Shown: piece by piece, positions 1 to 9,414 of the stretch
Layout: each line of letters opens with the position of its first letter
Position numbering within the stretch: position 1 is the first letter of the stretch
NCBI RefSeq assembly: GCF_009873495.1
Contig: NZ_CP046703.1
Coordinates: 3,248,501 to 3,312,500 of the forward strand
From: Nostoc sp. ATCC 53789
GTDB taxonomy: Bacteria > Cyanobacteriota > Cyanobacteriia > Cyanobacteriales > Nostocaceae
Direction: 5' to 3'
Length of the DNA: 64,000 nt
Translations under genes and position numbers: made by a program
The notes under the pieces: model-generated
The model's input: only the letters and a program-made list of their open reading frames with translations
Database searches by the model: none
Told to the model about the DNA's origin: nothing

Positions 1-1337
1 AAGTCACCAGCAGCTTTTCTTTCGGCTTGGGCTTCTAGGCGTTCTCTTTGATCGATGGGATCTGTAAGTTCTGAGAAGCTGTTCCCCGTTTCTCGCCCGA
101 CGATAAATAACTCAAATCTTTCCACCAAACCAGGTTGAGAACGGTGAGGTTTTGCTAAGGGCGAAATTTCTACAGGGTAATCAATGACAAAAGTAGGTTG
201 AATTAAATTAGCTTCTACCTTTTCTTCAAAAGCTAAATTTAGTAACTTACCAATTGATTTCGCTTCATCTATACCAGGAATACCAGCATTTTTACTCGCT
301 GTTTTTGCTTCTTCCAATGTTTGGAAAGAATTGAAATCCAAGCCAGTAAATTCTTTAACTAAATCGTGCATTGTCACCCGCCGCCAAGGTGGTGTTAAAT
401 CTATAGGTTCCCCTTGGTAGGTGATTTGCAATGTGCCGAGTACATCTTGGGCGACAGTGGTAATAATCCCTTCTGTCAGCGTCATCATATCGTTGTAATC
501 GGCGTAGGCTTGGTAAAGTTCAATTGTCGTAAATTCGGGATTATGTCGAGTAGAAATTCCCTCATTGCGGAAAACCCGCCCCAATTCAAACACCTTTTCA
601 AAACCACCTACAATCAACCGTTTGAGATGAAGTTCTGTGGCAATTCGCAGATACAACTCCATTTCTAAGGTGTTGTGGTAGGTGATAAATGGACGCGCAT
701 CTGCACCCCCAGTCTCACTTTGCAAAACTGGCGTTTCAATTTCCAGAAAATCCCGTTCTTCTAAATAGCGGCGAATACCGGCAGTAATTTGGGCGCGACG
801 GCGGAAAGTTTGTCGCACTTCTGGGTTAACAATCAAGTCAACGTAGCGCTGACGGTAGCGCTTGGCAACATCCGTTAATCCATGCCACTTGTCGGGTAGG
901 GGCAACAGGGATTTAGTCAGGATAGTATATTGTTTAACGTAGACAGATAACTCGCCCTTTTCAGTCCGTTTAATAGTACCTTTAACTCCCAGGATATCGC
1001 CTGCATCTGTGAGTTGTTTTAAATGATTGAAGGCATCAGCATCAATATCTGCCATGCTTTCTTGGATGCGATTTTTATCCAAATAAAGCTGAATTGTGCC
1101 AGTTTCATCTTGCAAGGTGAAGAAAGCCAGTTTACCGAAAACGCGACGCGCCATAATGCGTCCAGCGATCGCAACTTCTAAATCAATTTCTTCACCACTG
1201 GCTAAATCAGCAAACTTTTCTTGCAACTGCGCTGCATGATGAGTAGATTCCCAACGATAGGCGTAGGGATTAGTCCCTAGCTGCTTGAGTTGTTCTACTT
1301 TCTCCAGCCTTGCGGCCCGGATATCTTCTTCCGACAT
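1..1337 (-). CDS. lysS: Lysyl-tRNA synthetase, class II (3' end cut by window)
   Basis: Charges tRNA-Lys with lysine in the cytoplasm. Reading the minus strand from ATG at 1337 ([17 protein letters not shown]) gives an uninterrupted frame to the window edge. An N-terminal OB-fold anticodon-binding region (including [20 protein letters not shown]) is followed by the class II catalytic core. Motif 2 is visible as [14 protein letters not shown] with the downstream ELYQAYADY, both typical of bacterial LysRS. About 445 codons are present, so roughly the last 60-110 residues, including motif 3, lie outside the window. The 5' end overlaps no other gene if the neighbouring Uma2 protein starts at 1440. 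The family assignment is secure. Confidence 0.96.
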   Translation of the reverse strand, partial: MSEEDIRAARLEKVEQLKQLGTNPYAYRWESTHHAAQLQEKFADLASGEEIDLEVAIAGRIMARRVFGKLAFFTLQDETGTIQLYLDKNRIQESMADIDADAFNHLKQLTDAGDILGVKGTIKRTEKGELSVYVKQYTILTKSLLPLPDKWHGLTDVAKRYRQRYVDLIVNPEVRQTFRRRAQITAGIRRYLEERDFLEIETPVLQSETGGADARPFITYHNTLEMELYLRIATELHLKRLIVGGFEKVFELGRVFRNEGISTRHNPEFTTIELYQAYADYNDMMTLTEGIITTVAQDVLGTLQITYQGEPIDLTPPWRRVTMHDLVKEFTGLDFNSFQTLEEAKTASKNAGIPGIDEAKSIGKLLNLAFEEKVEANLIQPTFVIDYPVEISPLAKPHRSQPGLVERFELFIVGRETGNSFSELTDPIDQRERLEAQAERKAAGD

Positions 1338-1439
1338 GGTAACGAACTAAATAGGGCAAGATTAATTATAGATGCTGCAAAAGTTGAGAGTAAGAGATAT
1401 TTGCACTTTGCAGATGATAATATCGCCAAACCAAATACA

Positions 1440-1997
1440 ATGACACAAACTAGAGTGCGCTTGTGGAATGTAGATGAATATCACCGGATGCTTGAGACGG
1501 GTATTATCACAGCCGATGAACGGGTAGAACTGATTGATGGGCAAGTTATCCCCATGAGTGCCAAAAATCCTCCACACGCAGCGACAACGCTGTGTGCATC
1601 TGACTATCTCAAGCGTTCGCTAGCAGAAGTTGCCTTAGTTAGGGTGCAAGATCCGATTCAATTAAGCCAATACTCGGAACCTGAACCAGATATTGCCGTT
1701 GTCCGCATTGATGCGCGAAAGTACATTGATCATCATCCCGCACCCAATGAAATCTTTTTACTCATTGAGGTAGCAGATACAACACTAGACACCGATCGCA
1801 AACAGAAAGCACCTTTATATGCTAATGCAGGAATTGCTGATTACTGGATTTTGGATGTGAATCAGCGTCAGGTTTATGTTTTCCGTGAACCAGGTTTGGA
1901 AGGCTACAATCTGAAATTTATTTTGCCGGAGGATGCAACTTTATCTTTGATGGCATTTCCAGGAATTGAAGTTCAGATTAGTCAACTGTTTCCATAA
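1440..1997 (+). CDS. Uma2 family (DUF820) putative restriction-endonuclease-fold protein
   Basis: A 185-residue protein of the Uma2/DUF820 family, which is greatly expanded in cyanobacteria and has a PD-(D/E)XK nuclease-like fold. Its true role is unknown. Visible signatures are the N-terminal LWNVDEYHRMLETGI, then ERVELIDGQVI, PEPDIAVVR, and the nuclease-like core IFLLIEVADTTLDTDRKQKAPLYANAGIADYW; the Glu of LIEVAD and the following Lys would be the active-site pair. The ATG at 1440 is chosen because the family motif starts right after it; the open frame continues upstream to 1290 but that part overlaps lysS and has no family similarity. It is divergent from lysS. No partner gene is evident, and 35 kb away lies another member (34957-35643). 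Confidence 0.85.
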   Translation: MTQTRVRLWNVDEYHRMLETGIITADERVELIDGQVIPMSAKNPPHAATTLCASDYLKRSLAEVALVRVQDPIQLSQYSEPEPDIAVVRIDARKYIDHHPAPNEIFLLIEVADTTLDTDRKQKAPLYANAGIADYWILDVNQRQVYVFREPGLEGYNLKFILPEDATLSLMAFPGIEVQISQLFP

Positions 1998-2062
1998 CTT
2001 AAGTAAGTCGGTGTGAATAATTCAAACCATATTAAGTAATGTAAAATTATTGTAATCCAGTT

Positions 2063-2110
2063 CGTAGTAAGGACTTTAGTCCTAAAAGAAGGACTGAAGT
2101 CCTTACTACA
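2063..2110. repeat. Palindromic hairpin repeat (GTAGTAAGGACTTTAGTCC type)
   Basis: Two near-perfect inverted arms, roughly 2064-2082 and 2091-2110, enclose a short A-rich loop; an 18/20 match was counted by eye. A related hairpin with the same GTAGTAAG ends but a different stem core lies at 45720-45765. No T-run follows, so this looks like a dispersed extragenic palindrome rather than a terminator. Confidence 0.75.
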
Positions 2111-2188
2111 AACCTTTAATTATTTCCGCCGTCCTACTTAGGTGATAGAAATTGAGTATCACAGTTTTTTAACTTTTAAATAAAAAGT

Positions 2189-2218
2189 GCGTAGGCGTAG
2201 CCCGTCGTAGACATCGCT
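2189..2218 (-). repeat. Dispersed 30-bp repeat, copy 1
   Basis: Carries GCGTAGGCGTAGCCCGTCGT followed by AGACATCGCT. The reverse complement occurs almost exactly at 25915-25944, with diverged copies at 14348-14378 and 38055-38080. All four are intergenic. Confidence 0.75.
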
Positions 2219-2309
2219 TGATCGCATTTTATCCAAAAGACTCTCATAGAAAATATAATTGATATTTTCTATGACAACGATTTAATAATCTAATGCACAA
2301 GTCAAACCT

Positions 2310-2735
2310 TTATTTATAGTCTACTGTTAGCGAATGCCTAGATGAAATAGCTTTCATTTTCAAGTTAGTAAATTGTATGATCGCCTTTACAAAATCTTGC
2401 TGGTCTGGTTGCAAATGCAGTTTTTCTAGGGCTTGATTCATATTATTACCAGCCCGGAGATTGCGATTAAGTTGGGCACGTTGCGATGTGTTTAAGATTG
2501 CCTCAATTTCCCTGTTTCTTCTCTGACGCACAGCCTGGAGTTCTTGGCGTTGTAGGGGAGTCAGATTAATATCCGACAAGGTGGAGTAACTTGCAGTTTT
2601 GGTAATTTGGGCGAAAATGACTCCAGAAGTAGTATGGAGTTGAACCGGTGTAGCTAAGGCAATTCCCGGCATGGAAAGGACAAGAGCTAGAATAGTAGCG
2701 AACACAGAAAGCCGTTTTGTCAAGTGAATTGCCAT
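2310..2735 (-). CDS. Secreted small helical protein, LTxxQ/Spy-like
   Basis: A 141-residue protein with a clear signal peptide: positively charged MAIHLTKR, a hydrophobic core, then a likely cleavage site near ALA-TP (residues 27-29). The mature part has INLTPLQRQELQAVRQRRNREIEAILNTSQRAQL, which resembles the LTxxQ motif of Spy/CpxP-type periplasmic helical proteins: a helix-forming segment rich in R, Q and E. The second half (residues 95-130) looks like a repeat of the same helical hairpin. I infer a periplasmic or thylakoid-lumen location. Spy-like proteins act as chaperones or metal-stress sensors, but nothing in the neighbourhood supports that role here, so function stays open. Confidence 0.7.
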   Translation of the reverse strand: MAIHLTKRLSVFATILALVLSMPGIALATPVQLHTTSGVIFAQITKTASYSTLSDINLTPLQRQELQAVRQRRNREIEAILNTSQRAQLNRNLRAGNNMNQALEKLHLQPDQQDFVKAIIQFTNLKMKAISSRHSLTVDYK

Positions 2736-2932
2736 ATTGATAAATGCCTACATCTAAATTATTTAATGCTCAGATATAGTTAAGCAATTTTCAAGTTTTA
2801 ATTTTGAATATTGAATTTATCCTACCCCAAAGAGTGCGTTAACGTGGTATAATTAGCATCTTGCATCAATATTAAGTAGACTAGGCACTATTTACTAATA
2901 CCAGTGCCCGCCCTACGGTGATTGCTCCTTAA

Positions 2933-3904
2933 TTACGAATCAGTATCAGGTCTTCTCATTCTGTTGATTTCCCGTCGTAATTCTTCAATTTGACGGCGTA
3001 AAGTTTCTGTTTCATTTGGGGAAGATTCTGCTGAAACATTTACTGAGCCAGAAGCAGGCGATCGCTGATAATTTCCTCGGCGAATTTGCTGGTATTCTTC
3101 GGATACTGCCCACGCCCGTAAGTAATGCAGGCGTTCAACGGGGAAAGGATGACTTAACATCGTACCCTGAGCGCCGTTGTAAATCAAAAATTTATATATC
3201 TGATTCAGTCCATCTTCATCCAGTGCCTGATAATTTTCTGACTGCTTGATAAATTCTTGTAAACTACATTCATTGGCATATTTGTGACTACCGCCAGAGA
3301 GCTTCATCATGGTTGACATTACCGGATTCAAGTCATCCATCACCAGTAAGGCGGCGCGATCTGACGATAGCTCGGCTTTGCGCCGCCACTCAAAAAAGGC
3401 GTAAATCAAGCCTTGTGTTACAAGATTACCGAGGCCGAAGGTCAATTCGCCCAAGGCAGAAGCAGCACTCATCGCCCACATCGCCATTTGAATTAAAATA
3501 GTATGACCACATTTAATATGCCCCAGTTCATGGGCTAGCACCACCCGAATCTCAGCTTCGTCTAGTAAGTCTAGTATCCCTGTATTTATGACTATGTAAG
3601 GATTCTCTTGCCCCAGTGCATAGCTATTTGCTTGGGGATCTTGCGAGACAAACAGTGCGGGTTCTGGGTAAATGTCCAAATCTCGGACGCATTCCCGAAA
3701 CATCTGGTAAATAGTGGAATACTGACGCGGCCCGACTTGGATGGTGTTACCCATTAGATAGACTAATTGAGGGCGTTCGTAGATAAATTCCACAAATTTA
3801 CGAGCGATTAAATCAAATCCCGGTAAATTTCGTAAAGCTTGCTCGGCTTGGCGATCTAGTGGATGCCTGAAGGCTTCGCTGGAAATTCCTGTGTAAGTTG
3901 GCAT
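2933..3904 (-). CDS. M48 family zinc metalloprotease
   Basis: A 323-residue protein of the M48 peptidase family (HtpX/Oma1/BepA relatives). The zinc-binding HELGH is at residues 125-129, followed by IKCGH. The third ligand is probably the Glu in WRRKAELSSDRAALLV, the usual second-motif position. A hydrophobic stretch after the active site (residues about 137-170) may be membrane-associated. There is no signal peptide and no TPR tail; instead the C-terminus has a coiled-coil-prone ETLRRQIEELRREINRMRR (about residues 298-317). It is probably a cytoplasmic or membrane-bound quality-control protease. It stands alone between two unrelated genes. Confidence 0.88.
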   Translation of the reverse strand: MPTYTGISSEAFRHPLDRQAEQALRNLPGFDLIARKFVEFIYERPQLVYLMGNTIQVGPRQYSTIYQMFRECVRDLDIYPEPALFVSQDPQANSYALGQENPYIVINTGILDLLDEAEIRVVLAHELGHIKCGHTILIQMAMWAMSAASALGELTFGLGNLVTQGLIYAFFEWRRKAELSSDRAALLVMDDLNPVMSTMMKLSGGSHKYANECSLQEFIKQSENYQALDEDGLNQIYKFLIYNGAQGTMLSHPFPVERLHYLRAWAVSEEYQQIRRGNYQRSPASGSVNVSAESSPNETETLRRQIEELRREINRMRRPDTDS

Positions 3905-3912
3905 AATTTAGG

Positions 3913-3967
3913 GAATTGGGAATTGGGAATTGGTCATTGGTCATTGGTCATTGGTCATTGGTCATTA
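3913..3967. repeat. Heptamer tandem repeats (AATTGGG and ATTGGTC)
   Basis: About three AATTGGG units run into about five ATTGGTC units directly upstream of the M48 protease start. Degenerate relatives of the same GTCATTGGTCATT type lie at about 15145-15160, 22243-22268, 23086-23098 and 44115-44190. Such short tandemly repeated heptamers are a known feature of heterocystous cyanobacterial genomes. Confidence 0.85.
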
Positions 3968-4084
3968 GCAAAGGATAAAGGACAACTGACAAATGACAAA
4001 GAACAAAGGACAAATAACAAATGACAAGATAATAGAAATGGGGCAATTGGAAGTAAAAATCACTTTGTATGGAATTAAAAGCGT

Positions 4085-5659
4085 GTGATTGAGGCAGAAG
4101 TTCATTTGTCACTACATAACTTTTTGCGATCGCAAGCGGGGTTCCCTTCCTGGCCCCATCATTTGACGATGGCACGGTTGGTAGCACGCGCCTTGCGCCT
4201 GGGACGTAGTGCCCTAATCCAAGTAGGAGCGGTTTGTGGCTATCAAGGACGGTATCGCACTAGTTTTGTAGCATCAGCCCTAATGTGGCACGGCCCTGTA
4301 ATTATTGTTGCTCAAGAACCAGTGCAGCAACTTCTGCTGCGGATAGAAATTCCGCGTCTACAGCAGTGGCTACCAGCCAATAAATCAATTAGAACAGGTG
4401 ACGCTTGGCCTGATCCTGAGTTCCAAGGGCTACTGTTAACCTCTCCAGAAGCTTGGTTAAGAGGACAATTTGCTGGTGGCGATCGCTTTCCCGAAGGTAT
4501 CCCGACAATTATTGATGGGGTAGACGATCTCGAAGATTGGGTGCGCGATCAACTTACCCAAGATATTGAACCCCATGATTGGGATGAACTCATACTGGCT
4601 TGTCCAAATCAAGCTGAGGCAATTAGCGAAGCACGGATACAACTAACAGACGAGCTTTTTAAGCATCCTGCTAATCCATATCAGTGCTATCTAATTTCCC
4701 AGCCAGAAATAGAGATTTTAAGCCGTCTTTATGCTGCTTTAGATCCAGCAAATCTCCCAGATACTTGGAAACACTTCTGGCAGCAATTACAAATCCTAGA
4801 CGAAAATCTTTTCCCCCCTGCCTTCCCTGCCTCCCCTGCTCCCCCTCCCCTCTTCTGGGCGACTATTGCCCATAGGCAAGGTTTATTTTCTTTGCACTAT
4901 GCCCCAATGGAATTAAGGGAAATCCTCTCACCCTTGTGGCAGCGACAACCAGTAGTTTTAATTGGCAGTGCCATAGAACCAGAAACTGAGGCTCCTCTTT
5001 TTCGACAGCGCATTGGTTTGGACGATTTAACTTGCCTGAAATTCTCCTCGGAGAGTCAAGCGGAAGCAATTCAACTGTATGTACCCTATAAATTACCTCT
5101 ACCTAACACGCCAGAATTTCAAGCGGCATTTATTCACAAAGTCCGCACACTGGTTTGTCTAAGTGCTACAGCACCAGGATTAACAGTTGTTTTGGTGGGA
5201 GATGTTCCACTAAAGGCTCAAGTGGCGACAATTCTGGCATCAGAGTTTGGTTCACGAGTACAGGTAGAAAAAACTTGTTTAGATGAAAATGGTATTTTGA
5301 TTAGCGGTTGGGAATTTTGGCGAGAACATCAGCGAGTTTTGCCAGCACCCCATTTGTTAATTATTGCTACTTTGCCTTTACCATCTTTAGAAAATCCGCT
5401 TGTAGCTGGTAGGGTAGCTCTTTATAAGCGATCGCATCAAGATTGGTTTCGTTTATATTTATTGCCAGCAGCCTTGAATGAATTACAAAGAGCGATCGCG
5501 CCAGTCCGAGAAAGTCAAGGCATTGTTGCTTTACTTGATAGTCGTGTAGTTAATCGTAGCTACGGCGCTCAAATTCTTACTGCCTTAAGCCCTCTGGCAC
5601 GTATTAACTATCTCGACCCAAGTTTGTTTTCTAATACCGATGAGGAAAATTCTGCTTAA
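4085..5659 (+). CDS. DinG-like helicase homologue lacking the catalytic motifs
   Basis: A 524-residue protein. Its C-terminal part (about residues 430-510: LPLPSLENPLVAGR, then DWFRLYLLPAALNELQRAIAPVRES, GIVALLDSRVVNRSYGAQIL) has the layout of the helicase C domain of DinG/XPD-type superfamily 2 helicases. The N-terminal part keeps the spacing of a DEAD-type domain, but where a Walker A GxGKT should be it reads GYQGRYRTS, and the DEAH position reads IIDGVDD. The motif VI arginines are reduced to APVRES. It is therefore probably not an active ATP-driven helicase. Start codon: GTG at 4085, giving MIEAEVHLSLHNFLRS. A proline-rich linker (PAFPASPAPPP, near residue 240) overlaps a C-rich DNA stretch. 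Function unknown; a scaffold or single-strand DNA-binding role is only inference. Confidence 0.7.
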   Translation: MIEAEVHLSLHNFLRSQAGFPSWPHHLTMARLVARALRLGRSALIQVGAVCGYQGRYRTSFVASALMWHGPVIIVAQEPVQQLLLRIEIPRLQQWLPANKSIRTGDAWPDPEFQGLLLTSPEAWLRGQFAGGDRFPEGIPTIIDGVDDLEDWVRDQLTQDIEPHDWDELILACPNQAEAISEARIQLTDELFKHPANPYQCYLISQPEIEILSRLYAALDPANLPDTWKHFWQQLQILDENLFPPAFPASPAPPPLFWATIAHRQGLFSLHYAPMELREILSPLWQRQPVVLIGSAIEPETEAPLFRQRIGLDDLTCLKFSSESQAEAIQLYVPYKLPLPNTPEFQAAFIHKVRTLVCLSATAPGLTVVLVGDVPLKAQVATILASEFGSRVQVEKTCLDENGILISGWEFWREHQRVLPAPHLLIIATLPLPSLENPLVAGRVALYKRSHQDWFRLYLLPAALNELQRAIAPVRESQGIVALLDSRVVNRSYGAQILTALSPLARINYLDPSLFSNTDEENSA

Positions 5660-5744
5660 AGTCATTCCCCATTCCCCAATTGTCTATAGCCATGATTCCT
5701 GGCAAGATAAATTTAGAACCTAAGTAAAATTTGAGTTGCTGATT

Positions 5745-5960
5745 ATGGGTGAAGCAAAGCGTCGCAAAACCACACAAGGGGAAACATACGGTCAAGAGAC
5801 TCGAATCTTGCCTTGGCTTCCCATCACAAAAATTCAAGGCGAACAATTTGTCAGTTGGACAACTCGTGGTGCTTGGATAGGCATTATCCTTATGGTTATA
5901 GGATGGGCAACTATCCGTTTTATTGGCCCAGCCTTCGGTTGGTGGCAAGTAGTCTACTAA
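5745..5960 (+). CDS. DUF2839 family small membrane protein
   Basis: A 71-residue protein matching what I know of the cyanobacterial DUF2839 family: MGEAKRRKTTQGETYGQ at the N-terminus, ILPWLPIT, then a hydrophobic segment RGAWIGIILMVIGWATIRFIGPAFGWW near the C-terminus. The ATG at 5745 is chosen over the in-frame TTG at 5736 because MGEAKRRK is the conserved start. One transmembrane helix is expected. It lies 85 bases downstream of the DinG-like gene on the same strand. Function is not known for the family. Confidence 0.85.
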   Translation: MGEAKRRKTTQGETYGQETRILPWLPITKIQGEQFVSWTTRGAWIGIILMVIGWATIRFIGPAFGWWQVVY

Positions 5961-6118
5961 ATCTTGCTGTTAATTTTCTCGCTCTAAAAGACCTTGAATC
6001 TTACTCCCCTTCCCTTGTGGTCTATCCATTAGTCTTATGTTTAGGTGAGTTTTAATTTTCTTGATAAAGAACCGGGTAATGGATAGCCTGCAAGTAAGGA
6101 GGGCATGATTGCTACGAA

Positions 6119-7171
6119 TTACGAATTAGCCCGATCGCAATAAACTTCACCAAAGCTATGATCGGCATGAATTTCAACCACTAGATCAACTGCTGTTGCA
6201 TCTTTTACCAACGGCTTGATAAATAATTCCGGGTGAAGCGATCGCCAAAAATAATTGACAAATTCCTCTATCTCTGCATTGGTCATCCCCGACTTACCCG
6301 CAGCGATCATTTGCTGTTCTGCCTGTTTGCGCCACTCCAAAGAACAACGATAATCGGTTGGATATAGCACAATTAAGCTGTCCAATCGATCCCACAGTGG
6401 TAAATAATCGTGGAGGCGAAGATTCATATCACGAGCAAATGCTCTATCTTCATTTGTGACAATTGGTGGTGGTGCAGTATTAAATACATCTGGGTTAATT
6501 GGTCGCACACCCACAAACCAACCTTCAAATAGTACAATATCTATGGCTGTAACCATTTCTGAAGTAGTGCGATCGCCAGCGCCTTTGTATGCAGATTTAT
6601 CAAAGCGGGGAACCATAACTGAACCTTGCGACTGACGGATCTGATCTAGTACATCTAAGCCTAAATCTACATCGTGGGTTCCTGGTGGACCGCGCCAAAT
6701 CAAGCGGGGATCTTGCTGTGTTAAAACCAAGCGATCGCTGTAAGTTTTATATAAGTCATCCAAAGATAAACTCAGAGTCCGGTATCCCAACTGATTCAGA
6801 ATCAAACTGAGAACCTTAGACATTGTAGTTTTACCAGTGCCTTGTCCTCCTAATATTCCCTGAATCAGAGGGCGTTCCAACTGTTGGCGCTGCGATGCTA
6901 GTTTGATCCCCAAAGGCAGCCACAAGTCCCACAAGACTTGTAACATTTTCTTGGGTTCGATTTGGAGGGTAGTTTGGCAGAATTGGCTAAAAGCTGGGAA
7001 GACAGATTTTAGTAAATGCGATCGCTTTTCGATCACATCATCGACATTTTCCGGCGCGATCCCAAAAGCTTTAGCTCTTAACTTATCTGCTAGTGCTGCT
7101 TCTCTTGCTTGCTGCTGCCAAGTTTCAGTTACAGTTTCTGAAATTAAAATTTCACCCAGCCACAAACTCAT
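6119..7171 (-). CDS. D-glycerate 3-kinase (plant-type, photorespiratory)
   Basis: Phosphorylates D-glycerate to 3-phosphoglycerate with ATP, the last step of the photorespiratory C2 cycle, returning carbon to the Calvin cycle. The 350-residue protein has a P-loop GGQGTGKT at residues 108-115, the conserved LSLDDLYKTYSDR after it, the substrate-region motif RGPPGTHDVDLG, and VPRFDKSAYKGAGDR followed by VLFEGWFVGVRP. These are the hallmarks of the GLYK family shared by plants and cyanobacteria and unrelated to bacterial GarK/GlxK. ATG at 7171 gives MSLWLGEIL. It sits head-to-tail with the Ycf20 gene (54 bases), so the two may be co-transcribed. Confidence in function is high. Confidence 0.9.
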   Translation of the reverse strand: MSLWLGEILISETVTETWQQQAREAALADKLRAKAFGIAPENVDDVIEKRSHLLKSVFPAFSQFCQTTLQIEPKKMLQVLWDLWLPLGIKLASQRQQLERPLIQGILGGQGTGKTTMSKVLSLILNQLGYRTLSLSLDDLYKTYSDRLVLTQQDPRLIWRGPPGTHDVDLGLDVLDQIRQSQGSVMVPRFDKSAYKGAGDRTTSEMVTAIDIVLFEGWFVGVRPINPDVFNTAPPPIVTNEDRAFARDMNLRLHDYLPLWDRLDSLIVLYPTDYRCSLEWRKQAEQQMIAAGKSGMTNAEIEEFVNYFWRSLHPELFIKPLVKDATAVDLVVEIHADHSFGEVYCDRANS

Positions 7172-7224
7172 AATTTCCCCTTATATCCCCCTGTCCCCTT
7201 GTCCCCTTGTCCCCTTGCCCATTC

Positions 7225-7557
7225 TCACGATCCCAGCTTAAAGGCTTCGAGAAACAGGCTGTAGGTGAAACCAACTTTGAGGAGATTTAGGGAGTCTACA
7301 AAGAGCGATCGCTTGCTAAAAAAGCTCTGACTGTAAAATATTCTACTGGTAACTTCCGTTAACACTACTAAAAAACCAGCTACCACAATATCTAATTCTG
7401 CCCGTTGACCAGCTGTAGTGGAAACTGCGTTTCCCAGAAAAAAACCAAACAAAAAACTAATTATCAGCAACGATAATCGCCGCCAAGGATTTAAAAACCA
7501 TTGCCCTAAGCGTGTAGCAATGGCATCCAACAAGTTATTCAGACGAGTGTTTTGCAT
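7225..7557 (-). CDS. Ycf20-like protein (DUF565)
   Basis: A 110-residue integral membrane protein of the Ycf20/DUF565 family, found in cyanobacteria, algal plastids and plants. Visible features are the conserved N-terminus TRLNNLLDAIATRLGQWFLNPWRRLSL, a first transmembrane segment LIISFLFGFFLGNAVSTTAGQ (about 31-50), and a second hydrophobic segment DIVVAGFLVVLTEV (about 55-70). In algae and plants the family has been linked to non-photochemical quenching; that role is not shown by this sequence. It is the upstream partner of glycerate kinase. ATG at 7557 is the only plausible start. Confidence 0.85.
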   Translation of the reverse strand: MQNTRLNNLLDAIATRLGQWFLNPWRRLSLLIISFLFGFFLGNAVSTTAGQRAELDIVVAGFLVVLTEVTSRIFYSQSFFSKRSLFVDSLNLLKVGFTYSLFLEAFKLGS

Positions 7558-8109
7558 CAGATAGACTTCTGGGAAAAAGTCAAGATATCTTGAAATATCT
7601 TTATATTATTAAAGAATATATTGGTTTTAGCCTAAGCTTATTTGTTAATATTATAGATATATGCTGGCTTTCCAGCGTTGATTGAAATTTGCACATCTTA
7701 TCATCTTTAAGGAAGTACAGGCAGTTTCAAGGCTGCTTGTTCTAACCCAAGATGAAATATATTTATCATCTGGGCTGGCAAAAGACACTTTGTTGTCTCT
7801 GCTAGTATTTTCACGATATTTTTATTTTTCTATACAAATACATTGGCTGCTTCGGTATCTAATTTTCTTGTTTTTATCCAAGCCTACGGTGAATACAGAA
7901 AGCAATTAGTGTCTGTAACTGTTGTTTTTCAGTCATCAATGAAATAATTTCCTCTAAATATTTTCTAATCAAAATGATATTTATAATACATTGATGTGCT
8001 TAATCTGAATAAAATCTATCTTAAGCTACTTTTCATAATTGTCTTTCGTGATAATAGGCTACTATTTGGTCAAGCCTAGACAAAATATTTATTTCTAAAA
8101 ACTATCAAT
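7558..8109. other. AT-rich intergenic region
   Basis: About 550 bases of low-GC DNA between divergent genes. A 75-codon open frame from TTG at 7682 has no ribosome-binding site and no recognisable protein character, so I do not call it. No repeat family was recognised. Confidence 0.5.
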
Positions 8110-8733
8110 ATGAAATCTTTAGTGTATCGTAACGTCGGTGTTACAGCTTGTTGCTTGGGACTGCTTGTTGCTCTGGTGGGATGCTTTGGAGTGAGTGTAT
8201 CCTTTGAGTCCACAAACCCAGATACATCTTCACAACTGCCAAGTGAAACTCAAGAGTGGGAGACAGCTTTATCTAAACCTGTTACATCTGAAAAAGGTAT
8301 TTCCGTTAATCTATCTACTCCAACCAATAAAGTAGAACATAGTAGTAAAGAGAATACTTATCCTGTCTTAGCAGAGCGTGATAAATCAGCAAGCAAAGCT
8401 AAGAATCAAGGGATTTTGCGGATGAGTAATCAAACAAATCAACCTGTACGCCTGGCTCTACTGGCGCGACAGTCGGTAGCAAAAGGCTCTGGTACTAAAC
8501 AGGCTAACTACGATGTACCGGCACATTGGGATTTTGCCCCTCAAGAAGGTAGTGAGAAGGGACTGGTTCTATCCCTACCTCAGAATAATTTGAAGCTGGA
8601 GAAGGGAGATATTTTAGTTGCCTTCGCACAAGATGGCTCCCGTCGTTATTGGGGCCCCTATGTTGTCGGTGAAACTCAATTACCTAAATGGAATTCCCAA
8701 AACAGAGAATGGCAACTAGTGCTGAGTCCATAA
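8110..8733 (+). CDS. Putative lipoprotein of unknown function
   Basis: A 207-residue protein. The N-terminus MKSLVYRNVGVTACCLGLL is a lipoprotein-type signal ending in the lipobox LVGC, with Cys25 as the likely lipidated residue. Residues 30-110 are Ser/Thr/Lys-rich and look disordered. Residues 112-205 form a compact domain: NQPVRLALLARQ, YDVPAHWDFAPQEGS, KGLVLSLPQNNLKLEKGDILVAFAQDGSRRYWGPYVVG, which reads like a beta-sandwich. I do not recognise the family. Attachment to the plasma or outer membrane is inferred. It lies upstream of psaC on the same strand but 435 bases away, so co-transcription is unlikely. Confidence 0.6.
   Translation: MKSLVYRNVGVTACCLGLLVALVGCFGVSVSFESTNPDTSSQLPSETQEWETALSKPVTSEKGISVNLSTPTNKVEHSSKENTYPVLAERDKSASKAKNQGILRMSNQTNQPVRLALLARQSVAKGSGTKQANYDVPAHWDFAPQEGSEKGLVLSLPQNNLKLEKGDILVAFAQDGSRRYWGPYVVGETQLPKWNSQNREWQLVLSP

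Positions 8734-9414
<681 letters not shown>

Larger units (their letters stand above)
1998..2309. other. Intergenic region with palindromes
   Basis: No gene seen. It holds the hairpin at 2063-2110, a copy of a dispersed repeat at 2189-2218, and an inverted repeat around 2248-2278 (AGAAAATATAATT / AATTGATATTTTCT-like) between the two convergent genes. Confidence 0.6.

Noticed and set aside
1290..1439. Upstream extension of the first Uma2 gene
   Set aside because: It overlaps the lysS start and has no Uma2 similarity; the family motif begins at the ATG at 1440.
3948..4187. 79-codon minus-strand frame near the DinG-like start
   Set aside because: Created by heptamer tandem repeats and overlapping the real gene on the plus strand.
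7682..7909. 75-codon frame with TTG start and hydrophobic second half
   Set aside because: AT-rich DNA, no ribosome-binding site, no recognisable family, biased composition from T-rich sequence.
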